A DNA stretch of 64,000 bases from Lutjanus erythropterus. Lineage: Eukaryota > Chordata > Actinopteri > Lutjaniformes > Lutjanidae. The DNA is taken from assembly GCA_020091685.1 (NCBI GenBank), contig CM034596.1, positions 1,461,555 to 1,525,554 on the forward strand, read 5' to 3'. This document shows, piece by piece, positions 1 to 14,346 of this stretch (the first letter of the stretch is position 1; each line of letters opens with the position of its first letter). The translations under genes were made by a program, and so were the position numbers. Under the pieces are notes generated by a model. The model was not told the DNA's origin. It did not search any database and saw nothing but the letters and a program-made list of their open reading frames with translations.

Positions 1-3000
1 TAAAATACATCAGTAAATACCCGACTTGTTTTTTAAGCTTTTATCTGTCTTAAAAAAGGTGGTTGCTAATGAGTGGCTAAAAGAGAAACTGTCAGGGACA
101 TTAGACATCATCACACTAGTCTCTTGACACTGAGTCAAGCAACCGTGGTGGTTGTTCATAGCCTTTAACGTAGGTTTTAACTTCTGCTGATAACAAAATT
201 ACAAAAATTACAAAAATCATGAAAGTAGTGTTAATTTGTGAAGATTATCTTGCAGAACAAAACATAAGTAAGTAAGTAACATAAACTTTTGTTTGCCACA
301 GAGTTTATTTCCTGCACTGATCAAAAAAAAAAAAAAAAAAAAAAGAAAACATCTCACTGGCTTTTTGTGGAAGGAAACTAGACCAAAGCTAACTTCTGGA
401 CTGACCTACAAAAATATATCACCCCTGTAACACTCTAACTTATTAAATATATTTTTCTATTCTTGCTCTTTTGCACAGTGCAACTATGTAAGTGCATAAC
501 CACATCTGTGCAGATTTACAGCACTGTTACTCTCTGATGATATAGGGCTGAAGCCTTCCCATACCTCTGGGTTCACTTGTGTTCCACAGTATAGTGTATT
601 TTTGCATAGTTTTTTTAATTGAATCTTTATATAAAGCTGAAAAATAATACTTGCCTCCTTTGTCCATATTCAAAGATAAACGTCTCCACTGTTGTTCTTC
701 CTGCTAACATCGGAGCACCTTGTCATTTTAACGAAGATAAAACAACAATTATTTTGTTAACATTCAACAAGTACAGCTTCCGTGAGTCTTAGACACAGAC
801 CCACCATCAACATATCAAGGGAAGTTGTTGAATGCTAACAAAAGAAATAGTAGCCTGAAAGTAGGGCAGATTTTCGGCTCTCTAGGCCAATACACGCACA
901 TGTGCTTTTGCGCACAGACACACACACACACACACAAACACACAGACAATCACGCAAGCACACACATACTCACCCCCACTCTTATTCCCACTGCTAAACT
1001 ACCCTCCTCAGCCCATTGTGCCTGATGTATCAAACCCAAAACAAAAGACACTTGTTTTGTATTTGTTTTCAGAAAAGGCCAGCTTCAAACTACCATTAAA
1101 TGTGCTGAACAAGCCCGAGGACGCCTGATATTCATGTGTGACACCAGGCCAAGCTGTCAATTTTTTAAAGCAAGCTCCCTGCCAAAAACCCAGCATTAAT
1201 AAGACAAAATAAAAAGAAATTATAAAAAAAAAAATATCACAAAAAGCATATCACAAAAACCGAACAAAGCTGTAAAGCTGTAGTGTAGCTGGAGTGTTTC
1301 TGGGACCGGTGCTCAGCTAACTGGCACACTGGCACATGTATAAGGTTACAAGGCCAAAGCCAGTCAGGAGTGGTCTCATATGATACAATTTTGGCCCGAA
1401 CTTCAAAGAGGCCTTTCTTGACACCCAGGTCTTGAATCATTTTGATTGCAAATAGATAGTGACTTTTCTTGGAGACTTTTCCAAGTGTTTGCAATACTTG
1501 TACTAAGGCTGTCTCACATATAAAAACTTAACCTGTGTTATTTTGGCTGTATAACCTTTTCTTTGCTGGCTGAGACTGATCAAGAGAACTCGTATCTTTT
1601 TAGATTTTAGACTTGCGAATGCGAAGTCTTTGTTCTTTGCAGTATAGATGATGGCACAGGAGGGGATTTTCACTTCTGTCCCATTCCACTCTCAAAAAAA
1701 AAATTCTCCTGTCCCATCCATATCCTGGAAAAAAGAACCTTCTTCCCATCGTGTTCCTATCAAGCCACACTCCACACGTGATGGCACTGGTCAGGTAGCC
1801 GCAACCAGCCATGAGAACAGACAGGAGTGAATAAAAAGAGAATAATACAAAGGCAAAATAATGACTAGCTTTATGTTCAAATAACTGCATATTTATATAT
1901 GGAAAACTGGCCTATTTTTATTACGATTCCCACTCCTGTTGACTTTTGTTTTCCTGTCTCATCTCAGTCCTGTGATGAATAGTGAATAATGAAACTGACT
2001 CCCATCCCACAGGAATCAAACAGAAGAATGTCAGCCTGTAGTGCAGAAATGCATTTCAAACATCAGCTGTAGATACTTTTTTCAAATGGCACATCCTTAG
2101 GTTATATTCCCAGAGCAAATGAAGGATTTCACCCAAGACACCAGACTAAGCTAAAAGCCAACGTTAAGTTGTTTTAGCACATAAATGGAAGTACTCATTC
2201 TAACCCAAACCATAATCTTTTCCTAAACTTCACCAGATTGCGACAGTTTGCACGTTGACTTTGTTTCCATGACAATGTTGGATCTGCTCTTGACAAAAGT
2301 TAATACATCACCTGCTTGCAGAATTGGACTTTGTTATATACCCTGCACAATTTTTTTTTTTTTAATCTTTTATGCCTTTAATTTATAGGACAGCTGAAAA
2401 CAACCAATTTAGCTGCCAGGCCACCAACACTACGTGCAATTTGAAAATGTAAAGTCTATTTTTTGTCTATTATTTGTAATGCAGATAGAAAAGACTGGGT
2501 TGTACAAGAAATAACTTACCTTTGGAACATATCCACTTGGTCTGGTTAACTGTTAAAGCCTGTAGAATGTATTTTTGTATGTAACAAAACAGTGTAGTCT
2601 TACAAGTGCACTCCAGTTTGAAAAGGAGGAGCGATTTAAAGGACCAATGACCCTTTTGCATATGACATGATAAAATAACAATAAATTTAATTTGAGAAAA
2701 TTCCAAAGTACCCTTTAAGTCAGTCAGTTTCACCTTAAAGAGGCATTCACATGCATATTTATTTGTTTCTTATCTATTATAGGCTCATGTCTGTAGCTTG
2801 CATTCAAGCTATTATGACTTTATTATTATAAACAGCTAAACTAATGTGTCAGATTTTATCTGTGCAACCTTATTTTTGAACTCAGTCACATTCTAAAATC
2901 TCGTGGAGGTTTAGAGAATCATCATAACACACAACCATTAAAATCTCCAGATCCATCACTGGGATTTATGAGAATGTCACCACCACTTTAAGTTAACAAG

Positions 3001-3627
3001 GGCCTGTTGACCTGCCAGAAGGTTACGAAACTACTTCTCTCACTCACATGCAAGCCATTCCAAATGCTTCCATAATTGTCACAGGAATTAAAATATATAA
3101 CACAGCTTTCTGAATGTGCTGCATCTGCTGAATAATCAATTCCCGCTGTGTTTTTACATAGGCTGCAATGGATTACAGATACATTTTTTGCAGTATGATA
3201 AAAACATTCCATGTCATCCATCACTCATGATGATGGGCTTGGTGGTCCAAGGGATAATGGGTTCAACAGTGGATTACATTCAGCAAATGGATGGCAGAAT
3301 TGTTTCAGCAAAGTCAGTAAAAGCGAGACAAAATTGGACAAAGTTAGACACATTTCCATCATCATGTACCAATATCCAGTTTTATCAGGAGCGTTCATTA
3401 TCATTAATAGCTACTCTTACACCCCTCCATTTGGACTTAGCACTGGTTACCTCTCTTTAGACCATGACCTGCAGCATAAATATGTGTGTGCATGAGTGTG
3501 TGTGTCTCTTGCATGCATTTGTGTACTTGGGTTGGTTTATTCATAGGCACCTTTACCCACTTAGTATCCCATTTGTCAATGTCAGCCCCACTCTTAATCC
3601 CTGCTCATGTCAACACTTCATTAGTAA
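1..3627. other. 3' flank of igfbp2, no gene seen
   Basis: No open frame here resembles a known protein or has splice context. It holds a poly-A run at 324-343 and a short CA tract near 917-946. No igfbp5 exon was seen, although IGFBP5 lies tail-to-tail with IGFBP2 in mammals. Confidence 0.6.
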
Positions 3628-3795
3628 CCCTGGCAACACACACACACGCACACACACTTGTGTTACTAAATTTGTGGGGACCCATCATTGACATAATGTT
3701 TGTCCCAGCCACTTACCCTGACCCTAACCTAAACCTAATCTTAACCTTAGCCCTAAAACCAAGTTCTAACCCTCAAACACCTCTTTAACACAAGT
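3628..3795 (+). repeat. Telomere-like interspersed repeat, copy A (5' half)
   Basis: A CA tract, then CTTGTGTTACTAAATTTGTG, GGGACC, ATTGACATAATG, a run of CCTAACC-type hexamers and ACCCTCAAACACCTCTTTAA. The same order recurs at 4826-5165, 13865-14068 and 14069-14342. The copy stops at its middle. Confidence 0.8.
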
Positions 3796-4685
3796 CCCAG
3801 AATTCCATGACTAACAGAATGGCCATAAGTGGTCATTTTGACTTTTGACTTCCTTTGTAATCTCGTGAGATTAATAAATTTATTCTGTTTTATTCTGTTT
3901 ATCTATTTATTATTTAAATTTTGTCAAATTTATTTATATATTTAGCAATATGCATGTCATGGCGTGTAGTAAACCGTAATGATTGCATATATTCAAAGCA
4001 ATATTTTCTGTAGAATAATAACCATCAGTGATCCAATTCAAATTTTGAATTAATGTAGAATTACTCAGAGCGAGAAACAGTTATGTGTATTTTATAAGAT
4101 TATAAACATGTTATTTTAACATTAATAATAACAAATTAACACCTACAACCATCACAAAAAATAATCAGTATAAAAATACAAGCAAAAAAGTTGGAAACAC
4201 ATTATTTGTACTAAATAAGGGTCTCTTCAAAATTTGAGAGCTCTGACACAAAAGTTTGGTGTGTCATAGGTGCTAAGATAGAAAGTGTGACAAAAGTCCC
4301 CAATCTCCCCTACTTTATTTTTAATTGAGCCTAATTAATTAATTATTTGTATTTTAATGTCAGGAGATTGGAAATCGAGATCACTTGTGAAGTTTTATTG
4401 ACAAAGACTATGATACTTGCTAAGCAACCCAGATGCATCTCCAACTGTACTAACATTAACAATATAAAACAGCAACAGTTTCCATGTAAATATGGCTGCC
4501 TATGGCAGGTAAAATCTTATCACAAAATTGGTAAAAATGATCACAATGTTTCTTTGCCTTCTGTGTAATTTGCATAAAAATCATTTTAAATGAAAATACA
4601 GATACTTCAGGAAAAGTCAGGTACCAGCAGCATTGTATTTTTTAATTCAACAAAATTACTGCACATATAAATTTGAAAACAGTCC

Positions 4686-5165
4686 ATCTTGGCTGTTCTA
4701 GTGTTAAACTTGTGGCGTCCAGCATTTTGGTCCCCACAAAGCTGGTCGGTCCCCACAAGTATATTGGGCTCCCTGATAATGGACCCCATGAATGTAGTTG
4801 AATACACTAAAACACACATCTGCTTGTTTTACCAATTTGTGGGGACCTGTCTTTGGCATAATGCATTCCCCAGCCCCTTACCTAAACCCTACTCATCACA
4901 ACTTACTGCCGAACATCAAAACTAACTTATACTTAATTCAAACCAAAATCCTAAAAACTAATTATACCTAATTTTTACCTAAATTTCTGCCTAATATTCT
5001 ACCTAACTAATTCTTAACCCTCAAACAGCCCTTTAGATTTGTGCTGTCCAGCATTTACGTCCCCACAAAGCTGGTTGGTCCCCACAAGTACAGTGGGCTC
5101 CTGGTTTGTGACCCCATGAATATAGCTAAACAAGCATTCTGACACACACACGTTTTCACACACAT
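4686..5165 (+). repeat. Telomere-like interspersed repeat, copies B (3' half) and C (full)
   Basis: Copy B (4686-4825) has only the second half: GTCCAGCATTTTGGTCCCCA, CAAAGCTGG, CCCCATGAATGTAG. Copy C (4826-5165) is complete: TTTGTGGGGACCTG, GGCATAATGCATTCCCCAGC, degenerate CCTAA-type units, AACAGCCCTTTA, GTCCCCACAAAGCTGG, CCCCATGAATATAG, then CA-rich sequence. GTGGGGACC near one end and GGTCCCCAC near the other make the element partly palindromic. Confidence 0.8.
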
Positions 5166-6032
5166 TGCAGGTCTGCACACACAGCAGTGATAGGAATAAT
5201 GATGCCACACAGCAATTTTCCCAGCGATATTACCGCAAGTGCAATTTTTCTTGAGTGACACTTCTTTGGAGTTGACAAGTGTTAATAGAAGAACTGCTGA
5301 CAAACAACAACAGCTCTCTGCAGCCAATCAAACCAATGGGTGTGGATTCTTAGAAACAGTTAAATGGTGTCAGAGTTTACTTTGAGAGTTAAACTGACAC
5401 AACACATACTTACTTACTGTGAAATGTCAATAAAAAAAAATAAAAAAAACGCAATAAAAACAACAAACAACTCCTTTTCAATGAATGTCAGAGCAAAATA
5501 GAATTTAATTAATTTACAACCAACAATGTAGGAAGCAAAGTTGGTGCATGAACATGGAATTTTTACAAGATATAATCAGTGAAGAGTATGACAGTGATAA
5601 AACCTGCTTTCAAAGTATTTACTCATGAAAACGAGGTTACATAACGTGTTAGCACTAAAATGGGTTAGAGACTGTGCATACATGTCTTTGATATGTAAAA
5701 CAAGAAGCACCTGTAAGTCTTTCATCTCAACTCAAGACAACTTGAGGCTTGTCTGCCTAAAGTAGAAGTTCAGTGGCAGCCCCGCCCCATCATTAGCATC
5801 ACATCAAACCTTCTTACCAAGGCTGGCAGGGATCCAGTACACTGTGTGAATGTGAGTGTTCAAATGGTCAGAGCCTTCAACACACAGTTGCAGCTGATCA
5901 TGAAATTATCTAAAATTATTGACTTAATCACATGTGAATATAATCTTACGAAGTATGTTATCTGTTTTTATCTCTTGGATTATGTCACAGTGGAAGCCCA
6001 CACCTGCACTGTTTCAAACAGTCTCAAAACTC
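5166..6032. other. Noncoding, no feature seen
   Basis: AT-rich sequence between two repeats in the 3' flank of igfbp2. I see no conserved frame. Confidence 0.5.
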
Positions 6033-6611
6033 ATTAAAGACATCGTTCAGGTTTTTTTTTGGGTGGGGTTGTAGGAGGTACTTATCCATAGTGAGTGTAT
6101 TACCTACAGTAGATCGTGGTCTTCAGTTTGAAGACTGAAGCTTCACCTTGACAAGACAGTCTTTTCTAACAGGAAACTGCAGCTATATATGGCTGTCTCT
6201 ACAGCAACCAGACTCCTTTGGCAAATCAGTCATTTTACCTTGCAGAACAGAGGAGTTTGCCGGTGTACAGCTGCCTTGATCAGCTAGTTTGTTTGTGTTA
6301 TTGTGTGACTTTGGTGAATTCAAACTAATGCTTTAAAACACAAAAGTCACACACTAACACAAGCAAACTAAACAATCAGCGCAGCAGTAGACCGGTAACT
6401 CCTGTGTTCTCTCAAGTAAAATTACTGTTTTTGCCAGTTGAGTCTGGTGGCTTTGGAGAGAGCGATATTTGGCTTACATAATGGCCATTATTCATCAAAA
6501 ATATATTTTTCTGCAGTACATTGCCTACCTTCCTGCTTCCCTAAACTGGAGATGTGTCAACTGTGAATAAGTAACTTATACAAACCCACTTCAAAAAAAT
6601 CCAAGCTATTT
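6033..6611. mobile_element. Nonautonomous inverted-repeat transposon, family 1, copy 1
   Basis: The left end has GGTGGGGTTGTAGGAGGTAC and TTATCCATAG, with CCTACAGTAGAT inside; the right end is its inverse (AAGTAACTTATACAAACCCA, CTTCAAAAAAATCCAAGCTA). Interior pieces (GACAGTC, CAGTCATTTTACCTTGCAGA) recur in the copies at 8281-9672 and 28847-29872. It lies just beyond the igfbp2 stop codon, probably in or near the 3' UTR. Confidence 0.75.
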
Positions 6612-6757
6612 TTTTTTTTTTGTTTAATTGTAGGTCAAACAGGAAACAAAGCCTCCAAGTAAAGGTACATCTTAACATGGTCATTGATAAACTAATAACT
6701 GAAAAATCTTTAGAAATTTGAAGAAGACCCAACTCTGTCACAATGTGCTGGACTGGG

Positions 6758-6916
6758 CTAGTGAGATGCTGTTGCAGTGGGCATCGCTCTGAGCTCCTCC
6801 TGGAACTGGTTACAGTTGGGATCCCCTCTGACTTTAGGCGTCTCTGGAATCTGGACTCCGGTTAAGGGGTTAACGCACCAGCACTCGCCCCGCTGGCCGT
6901 GGGTGGACATGTTGCA
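6758..6916 (-). CDS. igfbp2: igfbp2 exon 4: C-terminal exon with CWCV and RGD
   Basis: 159 bases, 52 codons plus the TAG stop at 6760-6758 (residues 219-270). The acceptor is CCCTCTTTCCAG. It reads [17 protein letters not shown], then a short variable stretch and [11 protein letters not shown], ending in TATASH. CWCV with the flanking cysteines completes the thyroglobulin type-1 fold; RGD is the integrin-binding motif found in IGFBP1 and IGFBP2. The asparagine of CNMS forms an N-glycosylation sequon. The tail after the last cysteine is short and unlike that of mammalian IGFBP2. The 3' UTR extends leftwards; I could not fix its polyadenylation site. Confidence 0.97.
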   Translation of the reverse strand, partial: CNMSTHGQRGECWCVNPLTGVQIPETPKVRGDPNCNQFQEELRAMPTATASH

Positions 6917-9900
6917 CTGGAAAGAGGGAAGAAAACACAAACTAGACAAGTTGGAAAACACTGGAAAAAAGAGGGAGGGGTAAAGATGCACAGTGGGAAG
7001 TAGGGGGGTGCGTTAATGAAGCATGGAGTACGATGCCTTGAGATGTGTGTGTGTGTATGTGTACTTGCAAATCTTCTGGTGGCAGGGGGCCATTGGATGA
7101 GAGTGAGGGCCATGGTTTGGGTGGGACAACACTCACCCAATAACAAACCATCCTCAGGTCATGCCCCCAGCTCACGACCCACAACCCATCCACAGCCACA
7201 CATGCCATCACACACACACACACACAGACATGGGCATGCCAGCAGACCAGAACCCCTGCAGAGTCCCCCCTCTACTCAGAAATGAGGTCGTAATTGAAGT
7301 GGACACAGTTTACGCCGCGCATGCGGGGCGGCCGCAGAGGGGGGAAAGAAAAGACTTTCCATTTTCTTCCTTCGATGAGAAAGAACAAAAAGAGTGACAG
7401 TTACAGTAATTACCCCACGACTAGGAGGGACAACTCCAAAAGGGAGCCGAGTGTTGAGGAGGTACAGTGTTCCTCCCTGGGAACCAAGGACTCCAGTCCG
7501 AAACAATGCTGTTGTTTGTGACCAGTGATGAAAATTGGCTGAGTGGTTGAGAGCCCTGCTTTAGGAAACTGTGGCGCCTATTCAAATCTTCTTTTCTGCT
7601 CTACTATCCTCGTAAGAACACACTGGATATGTGACCTTGTTTGTCCTCCTCTGTCTGATTTCTATGGATGAACAGAATTCTAATTCAAGCCCCCAGTCGG
7701 AAGCACAGTTCGTTCCTCGGCTTAACAAAAGTCTTCCCATGAAGTACGCCAAACAGTTTTATTGCCTTGTAACCTTGAGCTCAGAAGCTGTTGCCTCATT
7801 CATGATGACAACATCTCCATGTGCATTTGTGTGTGCATGTGTGTGCGTGTGTGTGTGTGTGTGTGTAAGAGCAGAGTGTTAAGGAAAAGGAGGGCGTGTG
7901 TGAGTTTATTAAAAAAAAGGGGTGAGGGGGCAGTTGTGGGGTGAGTGGTGGCAGGTGGGGGTGAGGTTTGTGTGTGTGAGTTGGGGTAGAGGAGACAGGA
8001 AATTCAAGGGAGGACTAAACATAATGATACAGTGTACATGAGTGTGTGTGTTAGCGAGAGCAATTTTAAAAAGGTGAAGGGTGAAAGGACAGAATGGAGG
8101 AAGGAAAACTGGTCATCAAGTTGGACCAAACTAAAGACCTCACACATATAATTACAATAATCCTCAGAACAGACAAAAGACAACAGAAACTTTTTCCATC
8201 ATCAAGGCCAGTGGTCACGATATTATAGCCTCCAACTGTTCCTAGAACTATGAAAAAGTTCCTCCCTGGCCAAAATCCTGAAATAAATAGTTCAGATTAA
8301 GTACTTACCTGCAGTAGATTCAAGTAGAGCAGGGCACCAGCACAGAAGCTAAGCAATAAACTGCTGCAGACAGGGTTGTTAACCAAAGGTATTTTAGCCA
8401 CTTAAAAAAGACCCAGCTAAAAAATCAAAGTGTATGGACACATACTTAACTTTGCTGTCAGACAGCCTTTTCTGAGGGGAAACAGTGATTTTACCTCACA
8501 GACCACAGAGTTGCTGATCTATCACTGCCTCAGGTTGTTTTTTTTGTGTGTGTGTGTTATTGTGTGACTTTGGTGAATCTGAACTATTCTTTTAAAACAC
8601 TGAAGTCATACTATAACAGACAAAATAACAGATCCAAGCAGTGGTAGAGCACCAACTTCCATGTTCTGTAAGAATGATTTCATCTATGCAGTTTACTTAG
8701 TTTGGAGAGAGTGATATTTGGTGTATATAATGTTGGTTTCCTGTCAGACAAGGCTGCCTCTCGCCAAAGTAAAGCAGTGAAAATGTGCTAAATATAGTAG
8801 GTATTTTGATGGATTAGATGTATTTTTTCTTACCACGGTGAAAGCAACATATTCCCCCAGGATGGCAGTTTACCCTCCCTTAATAATTAAGCTTTGTTGA
8901 ACTATATTGAAGTATATGTGGCATAGCTCCTGTAAAGACGAGGGCAGTGCATAAGTGTGTGCTGTGTAAGTGAGTGATAGTAAGCAGCAGATTTGAGAGT
9001 GACAGTAATGTCAATAGCAGAGCAGACAGCTGTTAGTCTGGGAGTAAATGTACAGTTTAGGTTACAGTGTGTCAGTTAATAAAAGCTGCAGCCTCTTAAG
9101 ATCAAGACAAGTCTCTTCTGTTATTTCCAAACTGCTGGAAAAGTGAAGGGGGTTAGCCTTGAAGAGAGCTGTGCAGGAAGGGCTAACTTTAAGCTAATAC
9201 TATTGCTAGCTAGTGAATTTTTACAGTGTTGGCTCCAGTGTAATTGAATACCTTTCAGAAGCTTTGCAATTAATTGGATTGAGCCTTCTACCAACCAGAG
9301 GTGGTGTTCCTGACTTGTCAACCAATCAGCGTCTGTGTTCCTGATTTGTGTGACATCGCTAAACCATAGATGTATTAAGAGATAAGCTCAACCCCACAGT
9401 TAGCATCACATGACCGTGGCATTGCGGTTATTGCCACAGCTCTAAATATAGTTTAAACTTAAGATGAGATTGATTTTTTAGGTGGACCTTTTTGAAGTAG
9501 TTAAAATTACTTTTATTGCTGACCCTGTCAAAAAGAGTTTATTAGCTTCTGTGCGAGGCCTCCTCTCCGCTTTTCCTAAGTGGAGGCATGCCGTCCAGCA
9601 TCTACTGTAGCCATTACACTGACTATGGATAAGTACCTCATACAACCCCATTTCAAATAATCCAAACTATCCGTTTTTGATTGATGAGTGAAGTCAACTG
9701 ATGAAAACCGTGACATGCAGTTTAAAGCCCTGGGAAAAGATGACTGGACATCGAATGAACATTTTTTGGGGGTCAAAGTATTTCCAAGTTCAACACTTTT
9801 ACACTCAAAACTCAAAATCTCTAAATTCCGTAAAACACAACCCGTTAAACATGTTTGAACACTGTCACTATTGTAATATCAAAACTAATTTGGAAAATGA

Positions 9901-12900
9901 AATATAGTAGAAACAGTGCATATTATACACCTTAGCACATTTTCACAATACAGTGGATTAAAACTGTAACTTTTAACTGGTTACAGAACAGTGCTTGTGT
10001 GCACATCCACAATCCTATATAAAGGCCAGACTGGAGAGCAGATTCAGTAAAGAAAAAACACAGAGACCATCCACACACTCTCGAACTCTATTAATTAATG
10101 AACAGGCAACATTTTGACCCAAATGGACATGGCCGGTTAACCAACTAGAAGGACCTGAGGCAACAATGAGTGAGTGCTGCTGGGCCCCTGTTCCTCCCTT
10201 AAACTAGATTTAAACTCAGGGACCCTCTTCAAGACAACGGCCTCAAGGTGTGGTAATAAAGCATGACCCTCAGGCTTTTCTCAGTGTGAAGCATTTGGGC
10301 TCCCTGGAGTTCTGGGACCCAGAGGTAGCTGCCTGCCTTGCATGCAAGTTTTCATCAGAAAAATGGCTTAAGGCAAAGCATTATTAGGTAGGCACAAAAT
10401 TGATGACATAATGTGGACTGTGCTAATCCTGTAGCTGTTCATTGTAATAATGCTCAGCATAAGATGAGTGCACTACTACTACTGGTGCTGAGAAAGTTGA
10501 GGAGTTAAATGATGTGGTTGGACCAGAAATGGGAAGTAACTAAGCAGAAATACTTAATTATTGTGCTTAAGTAGATTGTAAAAGATGTAGTGACAAAAAC
10601 GATGTAAAAAATGTTACAAGGCAAAACTACATTAAAAATGTAAGATGTAAAGGACATAACAAGATGAAATCAACACAAGACAAAACAGACAGAGAAGAAG
10701 CCTTGACCACGGAGAAAAGGTGAGTTTCTGTAGCTTTACACAGAAACAGCAGGTAGAAATGTACTGCAGGGGGCAACTGTTTACTTTTATGCTTTTAGTA
10801 CATTTCAGAGCCTGTATTTTTTCATTTTTACTTTAGCAAATATGTTGAACCAGTACTTATACTATACTTTCTCTAAAAACTAGAGAAAAGCACTGATCCC
10901 TGACTGAACTGCACACTCGAGAGACTCAAGTTCAGTCTGTTATTTCTTTGAGTCTCTGCTCTTTTCCCTCTTCCCTCTTCTGTCTGTAAATCTGTCTGTA
11001 GATGTAGAGTGCATCAGATCAGAGCAGAGTGTGATAAGACTCAGGGTATTTATTCCTGCAGAAGCTCTGGCTCTGCCACTGGCTTTCTCCTCCAAAGCTC
11101 CTTGGAGCTCGGCAGCTGTCTGTGGGTGAGTGGCAGCTCCTCTCCACACATTCTGCCAAGCCCAGCGATACACGTGAGTAAAAAGCTCAGTATTTTCAAC
11201 TTGTGCTTAATACAGTGTCATCTGCAACATTGTATTAAGCTACAGTTATTTGGGGCTTTTCTCTTGACTTGGTTAAAACATTCAATAACTTGACAGCAAA
11301 CAGTTGCTGGCACTATGTCTTACTTTTAAACCATGGTGGCTCTGTAGTGTCAGACAGAACAGCCAGTAAAAGAAGAAGAGTGACTCCCACTATAAATTCA
11401 GAGAACATAAAAGTAAGTGAGTGAGTAAGTGAATAAGTGACTGGCTGGCTAGAGTAATGTTTTAGTGTAAATGTCTACATAGAATACTACATGGGCATTG
11501 TCTAGGGCAGGTCTATAGTACATATTATGTTAAGATTTGATTCAATAAATATAATAGATTAGTGATTTGCCCTCATACGTATGAAACAAATATGTAGCAA
11601 AAAGAAGAATGCATGTTTGAAGAAATGTTGCATACTTAATGTTAAAATTAATAACAGGTTTCCTCCAGGAGTTTGTAAATTCTAGAAAAGTGTTTATATA
11701 ATGCATTATGTTTCATTTTGATGGACTGAATAGACTATAGATTTACTCTAGAAATAGTCCAATGCTTTAGGAACATTTCTCAACACAAAACTGCAAGGAA
11801 TTTAGGGATTATACCATCTACATATCTTTGACCCCTCAGGTGGCACCACATAGAAAACTGCATTAAAAACTCAAATAATTGTGTACAGGATACTAAATGG
11901 ACTCAGGAACGCTTTGGGATACTGTTTTCAGTAGACACAGTCTAATGCAAGTTAAGACTCAGAGAGAAAAAATATATCAATAACATCCAGAAACACTGAG
12001 ACTTCTCTGTGCCCAGACTCATCTGAGATGGGACTCAAGCTAAAAATTGTACTGTGGCCTGATGAGTCCACATTTCAGATTATTTTTAGAAATCATGGAC
12101 ATCAGGCGAAAGAGGAAAAGGACCATCCAGATTGTTACCAGCACTAACTTCAGAGGCCAGCATCTGTGATGGTATGGGGGGTGTGTCAGTGCCCATGGCA
12201 TTATGGCTGACTGTCACATCTGTGAAAGCTCCATTAACGCTGAAAGATACATACAAGTTTTGGAGCAACATACCTGCTTATTTCAAGCCAAGACACAGTC
12301 TGTATGTGTTCCAACAGCGTGTCTTCATACCAAAAGTGTTCGGGTTCTAGACTGTCCTGCCTTCAGTCCCACTAAAAATGCGAGGTGCATTATGAAGCGC
12401 TAAATATGGGAATGGAGAGCCCAGACTGTTGAGCACCTGAAGTTGTATATCAAGCAGGAATAGGAAAGGATTTCATTTTCAAAAATTCCACAATTAGTGT
12501 CCCCAGTTTCTCCGTGTTTTTCCAACTGAAGCTTAGTAATGTAACATTAGTTCTTCATGGTTCTCTCCTTTAACTTGATTTGTTGCTGCCGGATTCATTC
12601 AAACAAAGTGGATCTAAGTGTCAACTTTCTGAGAATATAGTGTTAATGTCAGCTGACTGAGGAAATGAAAAGAAATTTGAATTGATGAATGAATGATGAT
12701 GATGAATTGAATCCTGGCACACTTTTTACATAACTTTCTTTGAGCCTGAGGGATGGTATCATGTATTTTCAAGTCAGAAGGCTCAAGTCCAAGTGAAGTC
12801 ACAAGTCATTGGTCCACACCGCTGATGTGATGATTGTGCAAACTGGCTTTTTTATTGTGCAAACTGGCTTTTTTATTGTGAAACTGTAAGGATTTATTTC

Positions 12901-14295
12901 TTCAAGTCCACAGTGGTCTCCTGAAATTCTTAATATGGGTTTTGATAGTGAGCCATTCTTGTAAACATCTCTTGTAACTCCTTTTCTACGAGGCATAAAT
13001 TGTTTGCTAGTTACTATTAGTTTTGTGTCCAATATACACTTTGCCCTTTGTCATGTTTACCTTGATGATGATGATGAAGCTGCCATGTTCAGTCTGATAA
13101 GGTTTGGTAGCTTCCAATGTGAAGACATTCCCAAAAAATGTTTTATCTCAACATCAGAAAAAAAACCTCTTAACCTTATTATTTCCTTATGATATTCTAA
13201 TAATATTTTATGTTTTTAAGTGTACATCATCTCAGCCATGTGGGTTATGGATGCCATTGAGTTCAATCAGCCACAACATCCTTACCCAATAAACAGAGTT
13301 TGTGTTCAGGTAAAAAGGTGTGATGTGACACCAGCGCTGTGTCCATCCCTCACCTGTTTGAGGTTGTACAGTCCATGTCTGTCACAGTTTGGAAATTTGA
13401 GCCCATACAGGTTCTCCAGTGGGCCTCTGTTATCCTCAGAGGTCATTTTGGAGATCTCCTCTAAGACCTTGTCCAGCTCCTGCTGACAGGCACTCTGAAA
13501 GGACAAGGAGAAAGAAAATTATTATCACCAGTACCAATAATCACTTTCAAAACACACATACATTCACAGAAAAAAAGAACTACTTTGAGTCAATTATACA
13601 AAGTGACCAGTAGACAAGAAATAGAGTAAGGATAAGTTGGTCTTCAGTTTGAGGCCAAGAAATGTGCTCTGTCCAAGAAAAAGAATGGAGAAATAAAATA
13701 CTTCTGTGTGTCTTGTAAAAATGTCACACATATACACATTTATAGCTAACATTTTTATGACATGCAGTTAGGCAAGCAGAAAGTTCAGCCAATATTATTG
13801 ATGTGAGTCTGGTGGAGTGGAACATGAGTGGCTAGACTGCTTAACTCCGCAGGTGGCCATGACCACACATGCACACACACACACACTCACTTGTGTTACA
13901 ATATACGTGGGGACCTGTCATTGACATAATGCATTCCCAAGCCCCTTACCCTAAACCCTAAAACCCTCAAACAGCCCTTTAAAGTTATCCAAAATGTTGG
14001 TGCCCACAAAGCTGGTCCGTATAGTAGACCCTATGAATACAGTTAAGCGTGAATAAACACTCATACACACAGCCTGGTGTTACTATATCTGTGGACCTTA
14101 ACGCTACCCATCACAACTAAGTGCCTGACCTAAACCTAATTCTAATCCTAACCATAAAAGCAAGTCTTAACCCTCAAACAGCCCTTAAAACTGATGGGGT
14201 CCAGCATTTCGGTCCACACAAAGCTAGTCAATCCCCACAAGCAGACTGGGCTTTTTGGTTTTTGGACCACATGAACCATGTTTCCATATGTACAT

Positions 14296-14346
<51 letters not shown>

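Noticed and set aside
3717-3780. True telomere or subtelomere
   Set aside because: The CCTAACC-type units are short, degenerate and part of an interspersed element present in several copies.
6777-7146. Open frames overlapping igfbp2 exon 4 on other frames or strands
   Set aside because: Shadows of the real exon and of GT/CA tracts.
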